64,000 bases of DNA from Wolfiporia cocos (lineage: Eukaryota; Basidiomycota; Agaricomycetes; Polyporales; Phaeolaceae): NCBI GenBank assembly GCA_029448655.1, contig JACCLO010000016.1, positions 620,001 to 684,000 of the forward strand. The letters are read 5' to 3'. A program made the translations under genes and the position numbers. The notes beneath the pieces are model-generated. The model was not told the origin of the DNA. It did not search any database and saw only the letters and a list, made by a program, of their open reading frames with translations. Position 1 is the first letter of the stretch. Each line of letters starts with the position of its first letter. Positions 32,801 to 43,175 of the stretch are shown here, piece by piece.

Positions 32801-33567
32801 AACTAGACCTCCCCGCAGACATGCGCGGGATATACCCAGTATTCAATGAGGTCCTACTCCTACCATACACACCGCCCGCCTTCCCCAATCAGGACCACAG
32901 CAAAGTAACGGAAAGCAATGACGTTCGCAGGCCTCTCAGGATCCTTGAATCCAGAGAAGACCGAGGGCGAATCGAGCTAGAAGTTGAGTGGTCTGACGGG
33001 ACTAAGACATGGGAACGAAAACGTGGATTGAACCATTACCAAGAGCTCGTCACAAAATTCTTCGAGGCTAGACCATCCGCACCAGGTAACCAGTGGAAAA
33101 ACCGAAACACTGGCTGGGACCACTCTGACACCAAATGGGACCCAGAGTGGGAGGACTTCGAACGAAAAGCTCAGGAAATGGGACTTAGGGAGAACCCGAA
33201 GGAATTCATCATATACGACGACATAGACATCACGCTTCTCGTCAAAGGCAGCATACCATTCTACGCCTACGAAAAGAAGCTCGTCGCTCGTAACTTCTGG
33301 TTCTGCGATCCACGAACACGGGTCATGCAATACGGAATACGCGTTGGAACACCGATAGAATCCACTATACCTGAATCGATAGGATACTGGATCTACCCTG
33401 TCTTAAACACACTCCAACTGGCGCACCCACACATCTGCACCAAAACCGTAGACCACCCGTGCCATGTTGACCAAACTATGTACAAAGTGATTGCTGGGCG
33501 TGGGGACACGCAGCTAGAAGAGGGGGTACTGTCACAAGCCGATTTTCTCCAAATAGCTTGCGACTAG
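26842..33567 (+). CDS. gag-dUTPase-pol polyprotein of element A2
   Basis: An uninterrupted 2241-residue frame, colinear with the A1 product. Landmarks by nucleotide: gag core EPFTGENF about 27829; Cys/His cluster about 28510; dUTPase about 29205-29615 with all five motifs; protease DSGST about 29748; RT YLDD about 30780; RNase H about 31205-31560; integrase HHCC about 31878-31990 and DDE core 32070-32370; GPY/F about 32755; chromodomain-like remnant about 32930-33040; unknown C-terminal extension 33100-33567, whose last codons lie in the 3' LTR. The dUTPase sits between gag and protease, an unusual order. Compared with A1 it lacks three residues near the VNYVPMDVD stretch. All catalytic motifs look intact, so this and A1 are the best candidates for active elements here. 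Confidence 0.95.
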   Translation: MAAPHDLEYIRGPRPERVPLPGGTIAGTPTVTNNPFHPGQWVNYQVHGLPEDFALLSVADSIHAPRQQVEVASVHTGTFDGQPPARSLAYGASQEDQGPGLERIEQAFHLAREQSNTVRGASPLEHIDSPLAMQWAFPPNPTSADFGFRCQTVAATMVQTGVWNADMGARFLREAQRLQADAIAAGDAASLHSQHSAPRRSVPSVPEERFRPVENWVRSVHMGSPPPVNPATRPASNAGTRQTNPFLPGYTPPVLTPQVPFSVMAAQPPVPPSVAPRTTHVNTWRAAPLPGTRASMWRPEKPASSQWDAYSMLPEPQPDPRYKSKVREPEPFTGENFIAWVMRLKLYIDDNRPLLFTDSKKIGTAISLIRGPKVDSWVTAFTREHYRDGQWHLSWLRFIWELHQKFDDPDLEKKSAVAAEKLSMTIGKGEEYFQELERLLSEAKYDKENQIVHRWVTSAIPKEIYQAVHSAFVAATVNDKSQRGYNVQIPEDYESWKQAILRTDNAMRRLRDEEKLRHGRDTGKGVADKGKGRATTSSSGTTRSEPTAEERANLLKRKCHSCSKTQAEAPGKGCNKHVWHQPNWKPRAATSGGNTGAGPSQPARTRQAVEAPPAEKVLGEVSQEDFVRMVSAWAKENPEAAKEAGFTQVRPLSNNKFSVLEIEEPVNVSISESATEGNEPVDGLYGLGTGAPIFDYISVPRSVDLAPGDDDGASTCSDDSFVTASEEPPTGAWREDKTVLNSSINVNYVPMDVDPVVDSDVQMADASKPTVQKKTEKKMRRRRAKKKAVTLDIYLDHPRAIPPERKSEGAAGYDLHSAEEVVIPNGKRITVDTGIMIRMPPGVYGRIAPRSGLALKGVDVEAGVVDEDYTGRLKVILNNQTGTDYQVEYGDRIAQFILECNMTPDTRIVKSIRETRRGTQGFGSTGEKLRGNVVVIQTGKRGRQIEVPITLHRPDGRALFTKALIDSGSTGSVISRAYVEEHKLEQLPLDRPVKLYNADGSTNAAGKMTHYVELQMQIDTHLETRKFHITELSSADIFLGFDWLEDHNPTIDWKRRRITFTCNCEHEQIEDGDHIYYIFADAWLRNREECRANIAERVRATKATEIAIATGKTTEAKTFEEVVPEYLHEFEDVFKETEFDHLPERRPWDHAIELLPNSEPYAGKIYALSPREQEALDDFLEEQLRTGRIRPSKSPWGAPFFFVKKKDGKLRPIQDYRKLNQMTKKNRYPLPLITELLNKLKRAKYFSKLDIRWGYTNVRIKEGDEEKAAFITNRGLYEPLVMFFGMCNAPGTFQTLMNDIFRDLIMTGKVIVYLDDILVFTETEAEHKEILRKVLLVLRQNKLTCKPEKCEFMKSEVEYLGHIISHGEIRMDPAKVAAVAEWPAPRNKKEVQSFIGFANFYRRFIPKFSTVARPLINLTKDTPWQWGTAEQECFDKLKKIFIEAPVLGIPNDDDPFRIEADSSDFATGACLMQKQDGVWKPIAYQSKTMLPAERNYEIYDRELLAIMRALDEWRHFVMGGKHPVEVLTDHKNLEYFKTPQKINPRQARWMTELAEYDLQLVHIPGKTNGRADGLSRRSDHGNDKDHLEGQVVLKPHLFVQDSAERLRSSFYTVVKGITHDEVKERVKAEAALYEGKEGVEVGETTEDGLRYRRGRLIIPRDEELIGKIISSFHDTVSAGHPGTENTYTAIHRHYWWPKMRSDIRQYVKACIKCQAAKPDRSKRAAPLNPNPTPAHNWENISVDMITGLPTSKGRDAIIVVVDMKSKDYIAVPTTTKLSAEGWANIFIDKVYTQHGLPKKVFSDRGPQFVAEFIKDVYRRLGIQGNPSTAFHPQTDGQTERMNQELEVYLRLFINDTHTNWPDLLPLASFAYKTHVHSSTGYSPFYLTHGYHPFTGVEAPEQEEGVAQDWVEHMHTISKLASQNLEKAKLRMKEYYDRKRTSPLSYSEGDSVWVDGRNINMGHPTKKLDSKRFGPYKVIKKVGHGAYELDLPADMRGIYPVFNEVLLLPYTPPAFPNQDHSKVTESNDVRRPLRILESREDRGRIELEVEWSDGTKTWERKRGLNHYQELVTKFFEARPSAPGNQWKNRNTGWDHSDTKWDPEWEDFERKAQEMGLRENPKEFIIYDDIDITLLVKGSIPFYAYEKKLVARNFWFCDPRTRVMQYGIRVGTPIESTIPESIGYWIYPVLNTLQLAHPHICTKTVDHPCHVDQTMYKVIAGRGDTQLEEGVLSQADFLQIACD

Positions 33568-33900
33568 GGACAACCCTTATCTTATCTAAGCGCCCGCCTA
33601 TGCATCACATGCAAGGACCCCGAACACCTCACACGTGCCTACACAGACCCCGGACACCCTTGATGTGGCTCTACACCTACGATAGGGTTTACCATACGCT
33701 AAACGGTCTACCAGCTTACGTAATACTGTATAGTAGCCAAACATGTACAAACAGCCTACGAGCATATATACCAGCAAGACGAGCAGGGAGCACCCCAGAC
33801 TCGTCTTGGCCTTTGTTGCCTTGAGTAGCCTCAGACTAGGAATACGCTTTCACGCGAGTAATATTCCCCTGAGTAGTTGCTTGAGAATACGCTTGTGTCA
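33530..33900 (+). repeat. 3' LTR of A2
   Basis: 371 bp, one visible difference from the 5' LTR. The polyprotein stop (33565-33567) lies 36-38 bp inside. Confidence 0.95.
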
Positions 33901-33905
33901 CCCTC

Positions 33906-34605
33906 AGTTCACTCTAAGGTTTTAGTGGCCTTGTCACAAGCACCCCGCCACCACTGTCATGCATGACGGCGGTGACGGCACGCTCAATTCTTTACATAAT
34001 CACACTGTTCTTTCACACTTTCTAGACAATGTAGCCCTATGATTCCAATGGTAATAACAATATTCCCATAGCTCCCACACATGGGGTGGATGCCGCCACC
34101 TGATGACGGATGACATCTGGTGGGCGTCTGACCTTCCAAATGCGGAATGTTATCCCACGCTCAGTGCTCGGCCTTGTCATGCCCCGACCTTCAGATAGCA
34201 GCGTGCTTATCTAATTGCGCCGCCACGCCGACGCTGTCGTGCACATCAGCGGCGATGGTGGGCTCATTCTTCGAATTTTCGACTCACGCTTTTTGTATCA
34301 TATGTAATATAGTATTTACAGCTTTGTAGAGTCATATTAAAGTTTTGTTGCCCTGGTGATTGAGATGGATGCGTCACTCAGCGGGCGGATGACATTGGGT
34401 TTGGCGCCCGAATCTCTAGATTAGAATGCTTATCTAATTGTACCTTGGCACTTGCTGACATTCGTTCGGTCAGACGCATCTTATCTCTGGCTTCTCAATC
34501 TTCGATCATGACATCATTGCCAGCTGAGTGAGCGCACATGGACAAGTCTGTAGGGACTTAGTGGCTATGCCTCTGCAGTCACGGCTGCAGATTTATTTCC
34601 ACACC
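33906..34605. other. intergenic stretch right of A2
   Basis: No convincing gene. Two partly similar segments around 34206 and 34432 share GCTTATCTAATTG and neighbouring GATGACAT..GGGCG words, suggesting an old, degenerate direct duplication of about 225 bp. Confidence 0.35.
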
Positions 34606-35342
34606 CCTGTGTCTGATGATGATTCCCATCCTTCGTGGTTGCAGATTTATTTCCTCTGCTTCAGATACACACCCTCATAATGCTCCTCTTGTCACAAATT
34701 ATTCAGTGACGTTATCTATAAAGATTGTTTTGGCTTTACCGGGAGTCGAACTCACGGCTTCACGACTATAGGGCACATGACGTCCTTATTGGCGTCACGG
34801 TACTTACTGGAGATAACGTGCATCTCTTACAGATAAGATAGTACATTAGATAAGTGTTCTAGACTATGACTCGTAGGTGCGCGTGCACAGGCCGCGTTGC
34901 TTTAGGGTAGACAATATGGCCTTTGGTTCAGCGCTCCTGATGTACATACAAGCTTGGGTCTTGCAGCGTTCTTGCCTCAGACCTTTTAATCTCGACATTG
35001 GGGCTTAGGCCCTCCTTGCTCATCATCACCTTGCTTACGCTCTTAAGTATACTTGCTAGTCTGTGTGACGTACCTCGACCTCGTCTTAGGGTGTGGTGAC
35101 CCCTTCGTCGACTTAGTCTTGGGATGCCATGTCTGGTTAGTTGGGCATTAGGCGTTGAGGGATGACCCCTAGAGTTTTGGGTCACCTGTGTCTGATGATG
35201 ATTCCCATCCTCCATGGTTGCAGATTTATTTCTTCCGTTTCAGACATACACTCTCATAATGCTCCTGTGTCTGATGATGATTCCCATCCTCTGTGGTTGC
35301 AGATTTATTTCCTTTGTATTTTCAGAACCCTCCTCCTTCGCT
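34606..35342 (+). repeat. 79-bp tandem repeat interrupted by a solo LTR
   Basis: Units starting CCTGTGTCTGATGATG begin at 34606, 35185 and 35264 (79-bp period); a partial unit precedes the first and the third fades out after about 35315. The solo LTR at 34690-35184 was inserted between two units. The array lies 230 bp upstream of the KDZ start codon. Confidence 0.8.
34690..35184 (+). repeat. solo LTR with tRNA-like module, in tandem repeat
   Basis: 495 bp, TGTCACAAATT..TTGGGTCA. Flanks are CCTCT and CCTGT, one mismatch in the duplication. It shares its whole length with 37761-38251 in opposite orientation. Near the 5' end the antisense strand reads like a tRNA 3' half (GTGAGTTCGACTCCCGGTAA, complement of about 34745). 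Confidence 0.82.
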
Positions 35343-36118
35343 TTACATTTATGTTAACACTCCTGTGTTTTATTATGACTCTTATTCGACTTACAAATGG
35401 TTAGCCAGGTGCACACTGGAGGACGTATAAGTGTGTCTGATCATGATCGATGATCTATCATGTGAGCTGGCAAGCTTGAGGTCTTCCGAGACATTCGACG
35501 ATACTTGTGCCTAACTTACTTCGACTCACTATACAAGCTCATAATTGGCTTTATTCAGTTGCATCTATTCAACATGGCACGTACCAAAGGACTCTCACGT
35601 ACTGCGCACACATCTGTAGGCCAGGGGTTGGGTTGGAGTTCAGCCGACAAAAACTTAAAACAATGTGACCTCTTTTTAGAGAGACAGAAGGTTAAGGAGA
35701 GGAACGAGATGAGGTCTGCAGGTATGTTGGGCATTACCTATTCTAGCGCAGTTTGTATTAATGACGATCTCAGGCTTAAGCTGGCAATCTTTGGGCATCC
35801 TTGCCGAAATCTGTGGCGATCAAGTACCCATGGACGTTGAAGATGCCGAGCCAGCTGGGGTGTTCTCAGAGGCTGTTGGCAACGATGACGATGAATGGGA
35901 GACCATCCCTGAGGATCTGTGTATGAACGAAGATTTCATGCACGCACTACAAGATATTACACATTCAAGGTATGTTGTATGACACTTTTATAGCTGCTGC
36001 TGCTAAATATCATATGTGCAGTTTTTGTAGGAGAAAGGACACATGTACCTGGCACCAGCGTATACAACACATGGACGAGAATTGGCATGTGGTACTTCCA
36101 GGACTTGTGGTAGCGTAT

Positions 36119-36828
36119 TGTTACGGTTATTTTAATTTCTTGAATATCGACAGAACTCACCATAGGGCGAATACGATACAGGGACTTGTTGCGCAACCAA
36201 CCCCCTGGCTACTTGTGACTCTACTGGGCGTATCCCCAGTTGTATTAGCATGTAGGGCGTGTTTCACTTTTGACAGATCCAACTCTGTCCCCGTTTCATG
36301 TTTATCATTCGTTAGCTGACAGATGGCGTTCAACCGCCATCATCATTTCTATCTATCGTTTCAGACATATCACTACATACTTATCAAACGTTTGGTACTA
36401 TAGCGTAGATAGTAGCGGTGACATCTGGGACGAACTTGACCCCTGAAACTTAGCGTAGTATAAAAGCTCATGTACTTATTGTCGAAGCTCTGGAGCTCGA
36501 CCTTGTTGTATAAACAAGAAGTCTTATACTCGTTCTCCAACGTAGGAAACTACGCTCAGTATTTCTCACTCGAGCAATCGAACGACTAAGTCCTCGAAGT
36601 GCACACTGACTTCTCGGACTTAGGCGAGTCTTATATTCTATCAGACTCGCACTTGAACAGATTATATCCTCTAACGCGTATTGGATATTAACCGATCTCC
36701 TAAGGACTTCACTTAGGACCTGAAGGCATCTAACGAGTATTTGCCTTGCATACGGCGACGTGCCTACGTGCAGAAGAACGATCTATATTCGCGACTCGAA
36801 TATACGAACGGGTATTCGACCCGTAACA
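36119..36828 (+). repeat. solo LTR, C family, in KDZ gene, TSD CGTAT
   Basis: 710 bp, TGTTACGGTT..ACCCGTAACA; flanks CGTAT at 36114-36118 and 36829-36833. Same family as the LTRs of element C (39274) and the solo copies at 40513 and 60649. Confidence 0.94.
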
Positions 36829-37760
36829 CGTATACCCACTGGCGCTACACAGATTGTACAGAGGAGCCTGCGTCTGACACACTGGCGACAACATTCGACA
36901 TTTCTGCATTCGATATCTTTAGTCTTACACCTCTGTTACTTTCCGATGCGCTTCAAGTATGCAATCAAACACTGAGGCTATAGTAATGCATGGATATCTC
37001 GGTACCATGCCGATCAATCCGATCGTCGCCATCTTGTTAAAATCACTTGAGTTCCTATATTCAACTCGACCATTCAAAGCATCATTCAGCATAGAAGCCT
37101 TCTGCAAGTTGATGTGTTACTTATATTAGGTACATTAGCTCATACACTATGTTGCCCGCAATCTATAATATATTTTAGATTCTGTATAAAGCGCGCTTTC
37201 GAACCCTAGTTGCAGATGTGTTTGAGGTATATTTTGGCATGCGTTGCATCGCTGACAAGCAAGTACTCACTGCACTCGGACGCGACTCTCCAAACTGGCG
37301 TGTTTTGTATGGTTGTCCAGCTTGTGGCTATGAGGTATGTGGGGGGCCTCAAATTGCTTTTAAATCTCTCATGTCATCTCACAGCTTATTGGGGAGCCTG
37401 CTCTGAAGTGGAAGAGGCTCATATGTATGGACAGTAACAATTCTCTCAAGTGCCCTGCTCCATTCGACAACAGGATGCAAGGAGATATCTGAATCTTTGA
37501 GGAAAGCAAGTACTTCTTAGCACAGGACTTCGTTAATCAGTACGCAAATGAGGTGCAATCTCGTAAGCACAGACCAAACGATTCGCAGGCAGAATATGCA
37601 GAGGAGGAGGAGGGTGACAATGCAGAGGAGGATACTCAAGACATGACTGAAGGTGACCTGACGGATGGAGCCATCGATCACCCAGATTATGAACTGTGTA
37701 TGAAGAACTGGAAGGTGGTGGCGTCTGATGAGAAAAAAAATGTGGGCAATTTTTGATGAG

Positions 37761-38251
37761 TGACCCAAAACTCTAGGGTCATCCCTCAACGCCTAACGTC
37801 CCACTCCAAGCCTGACTCCCAAGACTAAGTCGACGAAGGGGTACCCAAGCCCTAAGTCGAGGTCGAGGTACTTCAACAGACTAGTGAGTATTCACAAGGA
37901 GCGCAGCAGGGGATGACGAGCAATGGAGGGCCTAAGCCCCAAAGTCGAGATTAAAAGGTCTGAGGTAGGAACGCCTCTAGACCCAGGTATTTATGTACAT
38001 CAGGAGCGCCGTAACCAAAGGCCATATTGTCTACCCTAAAGCAACGTGGCCTGTGCACGCGCGCCTATGAGTCATAGCCTAGAACACTTATCTAATGTAC
38101 TATCTTATCTGTAAGAGATGCGCGTTATCTCCAGTAAGTACCGTGACACCAATAAGGATGTCACGTGCTCTATAGTCGTGAAGCCGTGAGTTCGACTCCC
38201 GGTAAAGCCAAAACATATAATAAAGGAAACGTCACCGAATAAACTGTGACA
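37761..38251 (-). repeat. solo LTR with tRNA-like module, in KDZ gene, TSD ATGAG
   Basis: 491 bp, minus orientation, same family as 34690-35184; perfect duplication ATGAG (37756-37760 and 38252-38256). The tRNA-like 3' half (GTGAGTTCGACTCCCGGTAA) lies at about 38190-38209. Confidence 0.93.
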
Positions 38252-38436
38252 ATGAGACCGGGATCTTTGCTAGTGCATGCAGACACGGATTTATTCTGTG
38301 GCTCATGGACATGGTACGAAGTGGAGAACTGTAAGCATGTGTTATTATAGTGAACTATGGCTAACTAATTGCATAGAGCCAAGTATACCCTGGCAATTGT
38401 ATCAAAATCACTCAATGTATTTGGCGAACGTGTACT

Positions 38437-38927
38437 TGTCACAGATTTTTCCTTATTTTTAGTCATTTTTCCTAGACTTCTACGAATTATTCTAGTATTA
38501 TCACATATAAGTCCACGTAGATAGGTACTTACGAAACCTTAGATACGGTTGGAGGTCCACAAGTTCTAGACCTGGAACCTTCTGGCAAGTTCCATCGGGG
38601 TCTATAACATTAGTCCGGATTCTTGAGCATGTGACAAGTCACGTGCATGCTGACTGAGAGCCTCGGGCACAACCCGGGCTTACTGATAGATCACATGGAG
38701 TATTACCGATACTAGGTACCATAGTATTAGGGGTCTTACTTCAGATGTATATATACTGGTAGTCTGAGGCGCTTACACCTCAGTTCTATTCACCTTGATA
38801 TACAGTCTTACGGCTTAACAAGCCTTTGTCTACAATCAACTCGCTCTACTCGCTTTGTATAGCCTCTACTAGCCCGACTACCCTTCAATGTCACTAGCAG
38901 AGTAAGCATCTGAGTTAGTTTGTGTCA
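38437..38927 (+). repeat. solo LTR in KDZ gene, TSD GTACT
   Basis: 491 bp, starts TGTCACAGATTTTTCC, ends TTTGTGTCA; flanks GTACT at 38432-38436 and 38928-38932. TATATA near 38750 is followed by a hairpin of the CTGAGG..CCTCAG type. The KDZ frame (FGERVL|VGYNIG) closes perfectly across it. Confidence 0.92.
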
Positions 38928-39273
38928 GTACTCGTGGGATACAACATTGGATGCGAGTTTGAGGGGACTATACGACACAGTTCTCTCAGATGGAGATGGA
39001 AAGAGGCAAACTGCAGATGCTGTGTGAATGCCTTCCACAGATATACTCACTGCTATCTGTGTCAGACGCGCAACCATCTGAATGTCATTGAAGGTGCAGG
39101 CATTGAGGATCTCAAGACACTGGAGAGAATATTCAGTGCATCAAACAATCTTGCCTCTGTCACTTGACATGCATCGGCATATTGCCGATGCATTCTAATC
39201 GACACTTACTTCAAACAATGGGATGAGGAAAAATATGCAAACCTGAGCACTATGATCTTCAATAATTATAGGC

Positions 39274-39981
39274 TGTTACAGTTATTTCAATTTTTCGAAT
39301 ATCGACAGAACTCACCATTGGGCGAATACGATACAGGGACTTGTTGCACAACCAATTCCCCTGGCTACTCATGACTCTACTGGGCGCATCCCCGGTTGTA
39401 CTAGTCTATAGGGCACGTTTCACCTTTGGCAGATCCAACCCTGCCACCGTTTCATGTTCATCGTTTACTAGCTGATAGATGGCGTTCAACCGCCATCATT
39501 CCTATCTATCGTCTCAGATATATCACTACATACCTATCAAACGTTTGGTACTATAGCATAGATAGTATCGGTGACATCTGGGACAGACCTGACCCCTAAA
39601 ACCTAACGTAGTATATAAACTCATGTATTTACTGTCGAGGCCCTTCAGCTCGACCTTGTTGTACAAACAAGAAGTCTTATACTCGTTCTCAAACGTAGGA
39701 AACTACGCTCAGTATTTCTCGCTCGAGCAACCGAACGACTAAGTCCTCGAAGTGCACATTGACTTCTCGGACTTAGGCGAGTCTTATATTCTATCAGACT
39801 CGCACTTGAACAGATTATATCCTCTAACGCGTATTGGATAATAACCGATCTCCTAGGAACTTCACCTAGGACTCGAAGGCATCTAACGAGTATTTGCCTT
39901 GCATATGGCTACACGCCTACGTGCAGAAGAACGATCTATATTCGCGACTCGAATATACGAACGGGTATTCGACCCGTAACA
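39274..39981 (+). repeat. 5' LTR of element C with self-priming site downstream
   Basis: 708 bp. TATATAAA (39612-39619) lies 35 bp before AGCTCGACCTT (39647-39657), which is exactly complementary over 11 nt to AAGGTCGAGCT (39983-39993) next to the LTR. GTCGAG..CTCGAC forms an inverted repeat over the inferred start. Confidence 0.93.
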
Positions 39982-40027
39982 GAAGGTCGAGCTTATCACT
40001 CCCTCACCTACCACGGTGCAAGGGCAC

Positions 40028-42594
40028 ATGATATTTGGACCAGAATTCCCAGCACGACTGATTGAACTCTTGCCCGAGGACATTCAGGGAGTCTACAGAC
40101 TCAACCGATACGAGTGGACTGACACCATTGGAGCCTTCCGTAACTGCGGAGGAATTGTTGTCATCCCCAGAGAAGATAGGGCATCGAAGTGGGTACAAGT
40201 ATACCCCTCCGCAGGAACGACCGCTTGGGAAATAACGCGTGAAGCGTTCAAACAATTTGGAGAAATCCCTCCGATGTCAACCGCGACGTTGACCAAAAAC
40301 GAAACCGAAACCATCAACAGAACCTTCGATGCCGATGGAAATACGAATCAGCCTTCGGGCGCCACAGGAATGGCAGGAATTGAGCGCATCGGAGATGATG
40401 GGAGAAATCCTGGAAACTCTACAGGAACAGATAACAGCCAGACCGGAGGACAGGACCCTCCAGGATTTATATCTGCTTTTGCGCAGAGTGGGATTGGGTC
40501 TATGGCTGGAGGTGTTACGGTTATTTTGATTTTTCGAATATCGACAGAACTCACCACCGGTCGAATACGATACAGGGACTTGTTGCGCAACCAACTCCCC
40601 TGGCTACTCGTGACTCTACTGGGCGCATCCCCAGTTGTACTAGTCTATAGGGCGCGTTTCATCTTTGGCAGATCCAACTCTGCCACCATTTTATGTTCAT
40701 CGTTTATTAGCTGATAGATGGCGTTCAACCGCCATCATCATTTCTATCTATCGTTTCAGACATATCACTACATACCTATCAAACGTTTGGTACTATAGCA
40801 TAGATAGTATTGGTGACATCTGGGACGGACTTGACCCCTAAAACCCAACGTAGTATATAAACTAATGTACTTACTGTCGAGGCTCTTCAGCTCGACCTTG
40901 TTGTATAAACAAGAAGTCTTATACTCGCTCTCAAACGTAGGAAACTACGCTCAGTATTTCTCACTCGAGCAATCGAACGACTAAGTCCTCGAAGTGCACA
41001 CTGACTTCTCGGACTTAGGCGAGTCGTATATTCTATTCGACTCGCACTTGAACAGATTATATCCTCTAACGCGTATTGGATATTAACCGATCTCCTAAGG
41101 ACTTCACTTAGGACCCGAAGGCATCTAACGAGTATTTGCCTTGCATACGGCGACGTGCCTACGTGCAGAAGAACGATCTATATTCGCGACTCGAATATAC
41201 GAACGGGTATTCGACCCGTAACAGGAGGAACAAACCTCTTTGGAAACCCCCCACAGAACGCACCCGAAATGGGTAGCGGAGGAAATCCGTCTTGGATTAG
41301 CCCAAGCGGAGGAATGGGAACAACAAACCCAGGAGCATGGCCTTCAGGCCTATTTGGACGAACCGCCGCAGATACGAGTGGAGGAGGACTGGGAGGAAAC
41401 TTCGAACTCGGAGGAGGAAACGCCCCCCCTCTTGGAGGATTCGGAGGAGGAACCCCCACGAACCCCGGAGGAGGAAACCCTGGCGGAAACCCAGGGGACC
41501 CCGGGGGAAACCCAGGAAACCCGGGTGGAGGACACCCGGGAGGAGGAGGACCCCCAGGAGGGCCTCCACCACCGAATGCGCCGCAGCCTCAACCTCCAGC
41601 GCCGAACCCGTACTACCGACCCCCGATGATAAAGATCAATCCCCCCAACGTATTTGACAGGGAACGATCCGACATGCAGAACTTCATAAACCAATGCAAC
41701 TCCTGGTTTACGATGTACGAAACGTCATTCCAGAATGACGTCCAGAGAGTGATCTTTATCCTCTCGTATATTTCGAACAAAGGGAAAACGGGCTAATGGA
41801 AACAGAATTACCACCGGGTCTGCACGAACCCCATGACGAAACGATTCTTCCCGCCGAGTCTTGCACAATTTGATGCAGACTTCCAGAAAGCCTTCGGGGC
41901 CATCGAAGAAGTACAGAAAGCGCGGAAGAAAATCCTAGACGTTGCTCAGGATAGAAAGGACATCAATGATTACATCACCGAATTTAACAACTTGGCTGGA
42001 AAAGCCCAGTACGATCGGTACAGCGCAGATGGAAATGCGCTGCTTATCACCCTATTCGAGAAAGGGTTACCGGAGAACATGACCCGATACATCATCGGTG
42101 TGCGGCCGCTACCAGCGACCATTGACGAATGGCAGTCCGCTGCCTCGTACTATGAAAACACATACAATTACAAGATATTCTTGAAACGCAATAAACCGTT
42201 TGTCAAGAAAAAGGCTTGGCAAGCCCCGAACCAGAATAACGGACGCACTAGTGCTCCGCAGACGACGCCGAAAGATCCGAACGCCATGGATGTAGATCGA
42301 ATGACCACCCAAGAAAGGGATGATCACATCAAGAAGGGCAAATGCTTCACTTGCCATCAGCCAGGGCATATGTCACGAGACTGCCCAAAGAAACCGAAGA
42401 AGTCAGCTCGCCCTAGGCGAACGACTCGAAAGACCGAAGAAGAAGAAGCCGAGCAAGAAGCTCGCATCGAGGAAGTCTCTGAGGAGGAGACGGAATATAT
42501 CACCGCGAACAGAGCGGTCACAGCAATCAGGACCCTGAAAGCCAAGAACCCTGAGCTCCTAGCTCAGCTCATAGAAGAACAGGATTTTGCCTAG
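40028..42594 (+). pseudogene. gag of element C, interrupted
   Basis: Coding parts 40028-40512 and 41229-42594. Order: N-terminal domain (MIFGPEFPARL), a Gly/Pro/Asn-rich linker of about 100 residues (41224-41600), capsid-like core (FDRERSDMQNFINQC, continuing past 41833) and one CCHC knuckle CFTCHQPGHMSRDC near 42345, then an acidic tail. A solo LTR splits it at 40513-41223 (TSD GGAGG), and an in-frame TAA at 41794-41796 sits where element D has another residue before WK, consistent with CAA to TAA. The start ATG 40028 aligns with the D gag start; an upstream GTG at 40016 is unlikely. Confidence 0.85.
40513..41223 (+). repeat. solo C-family LTR inside C gag, TSD GGAGG
   Basis: 711 bp, flanks GGAGG (40508-40512 and 41224-41228). 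Having a C-type LTR inside a C element shows the family stayed active after this copy integrated. Confidence 0.94.
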
Positions 42595-43175
42595 GAGGGA
42601 AGCCCACGGTCTTACCCTCCGAGAAAGCAGCACATGTAATTACCTCGTTCGAGAAAAATCGATTCCTCTTCATCCCGGTAATCATGACGCTGGCAAAACC
42701 CGTGAAATGCAATGCATTAATCGACTCAGGAGCAATGTCGGACCTGATCCACAGCAGAGTGGTAGAAAAGTACAAAGTGCCCACACAACCCTTGAAGAAC
42801 CCGATCATTGTCAAAAATGTTGACGGGACAGAAAACAAAGACGGACGAATAGATCGAGAAGCCACCATACTCCTACGATATCCAAAAACCCAGAAGACAC
42901 GGAAAGTCCGATTCCTGGTAGGATCAATTGGCACAGAAAATATGATCCTAGGGTATGGGTGGCTGAAAGACGAAAACCCCACGATCAACTGGAAGGACCA
43001 GACGGTTGACGTACGATCGGTACTAGGGGCGGAAGAAAGGAAACAGGAAACCACAATCCGTATGGATACAGTGGAAATGGTAGTTTCCCCAGAAGGAAAA
43101 ATTCCAACAAGGGGAACCCAAGAAGCTGCGGGATACGATCTTTATGCCACAGAAGAAGCCGAGATCCCAGCAGGG

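Larger units (their letters stand above)
25698..33900 (+). mobile_element. Ty3/gypsy LTR retrotransposon A2, complete, plus strand
   Basis: 8203 bp bounded by 371-bp LTRs (25698-26068 and 33530-33900) with perfect target duplication CCCTC (25693-25697 and 33901-33905). The two LTRs differ at one visible position near their start, so insertion is very recent. It is the sister of A1 in opposite orientation about 16 kb away; most protein differences are single substitutions plus one 3-residue difference. Polypurine tract GAGGGGGTAC precedes the 3' LTR. Confidence 0.96.

Noticed and set aside
34606..35342. CRISPR-like array
   Set aside because: Units are direct 79-bp tandem copies without spacers, in a eukaryotic sequence.
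38190..38213. tRNA gene at the LTR end
   Set aside because: Only a 3'-half with T-loop is present and the T stem has mismatches; identical module in the inverted LTR copy shows it belongs to the LTR.
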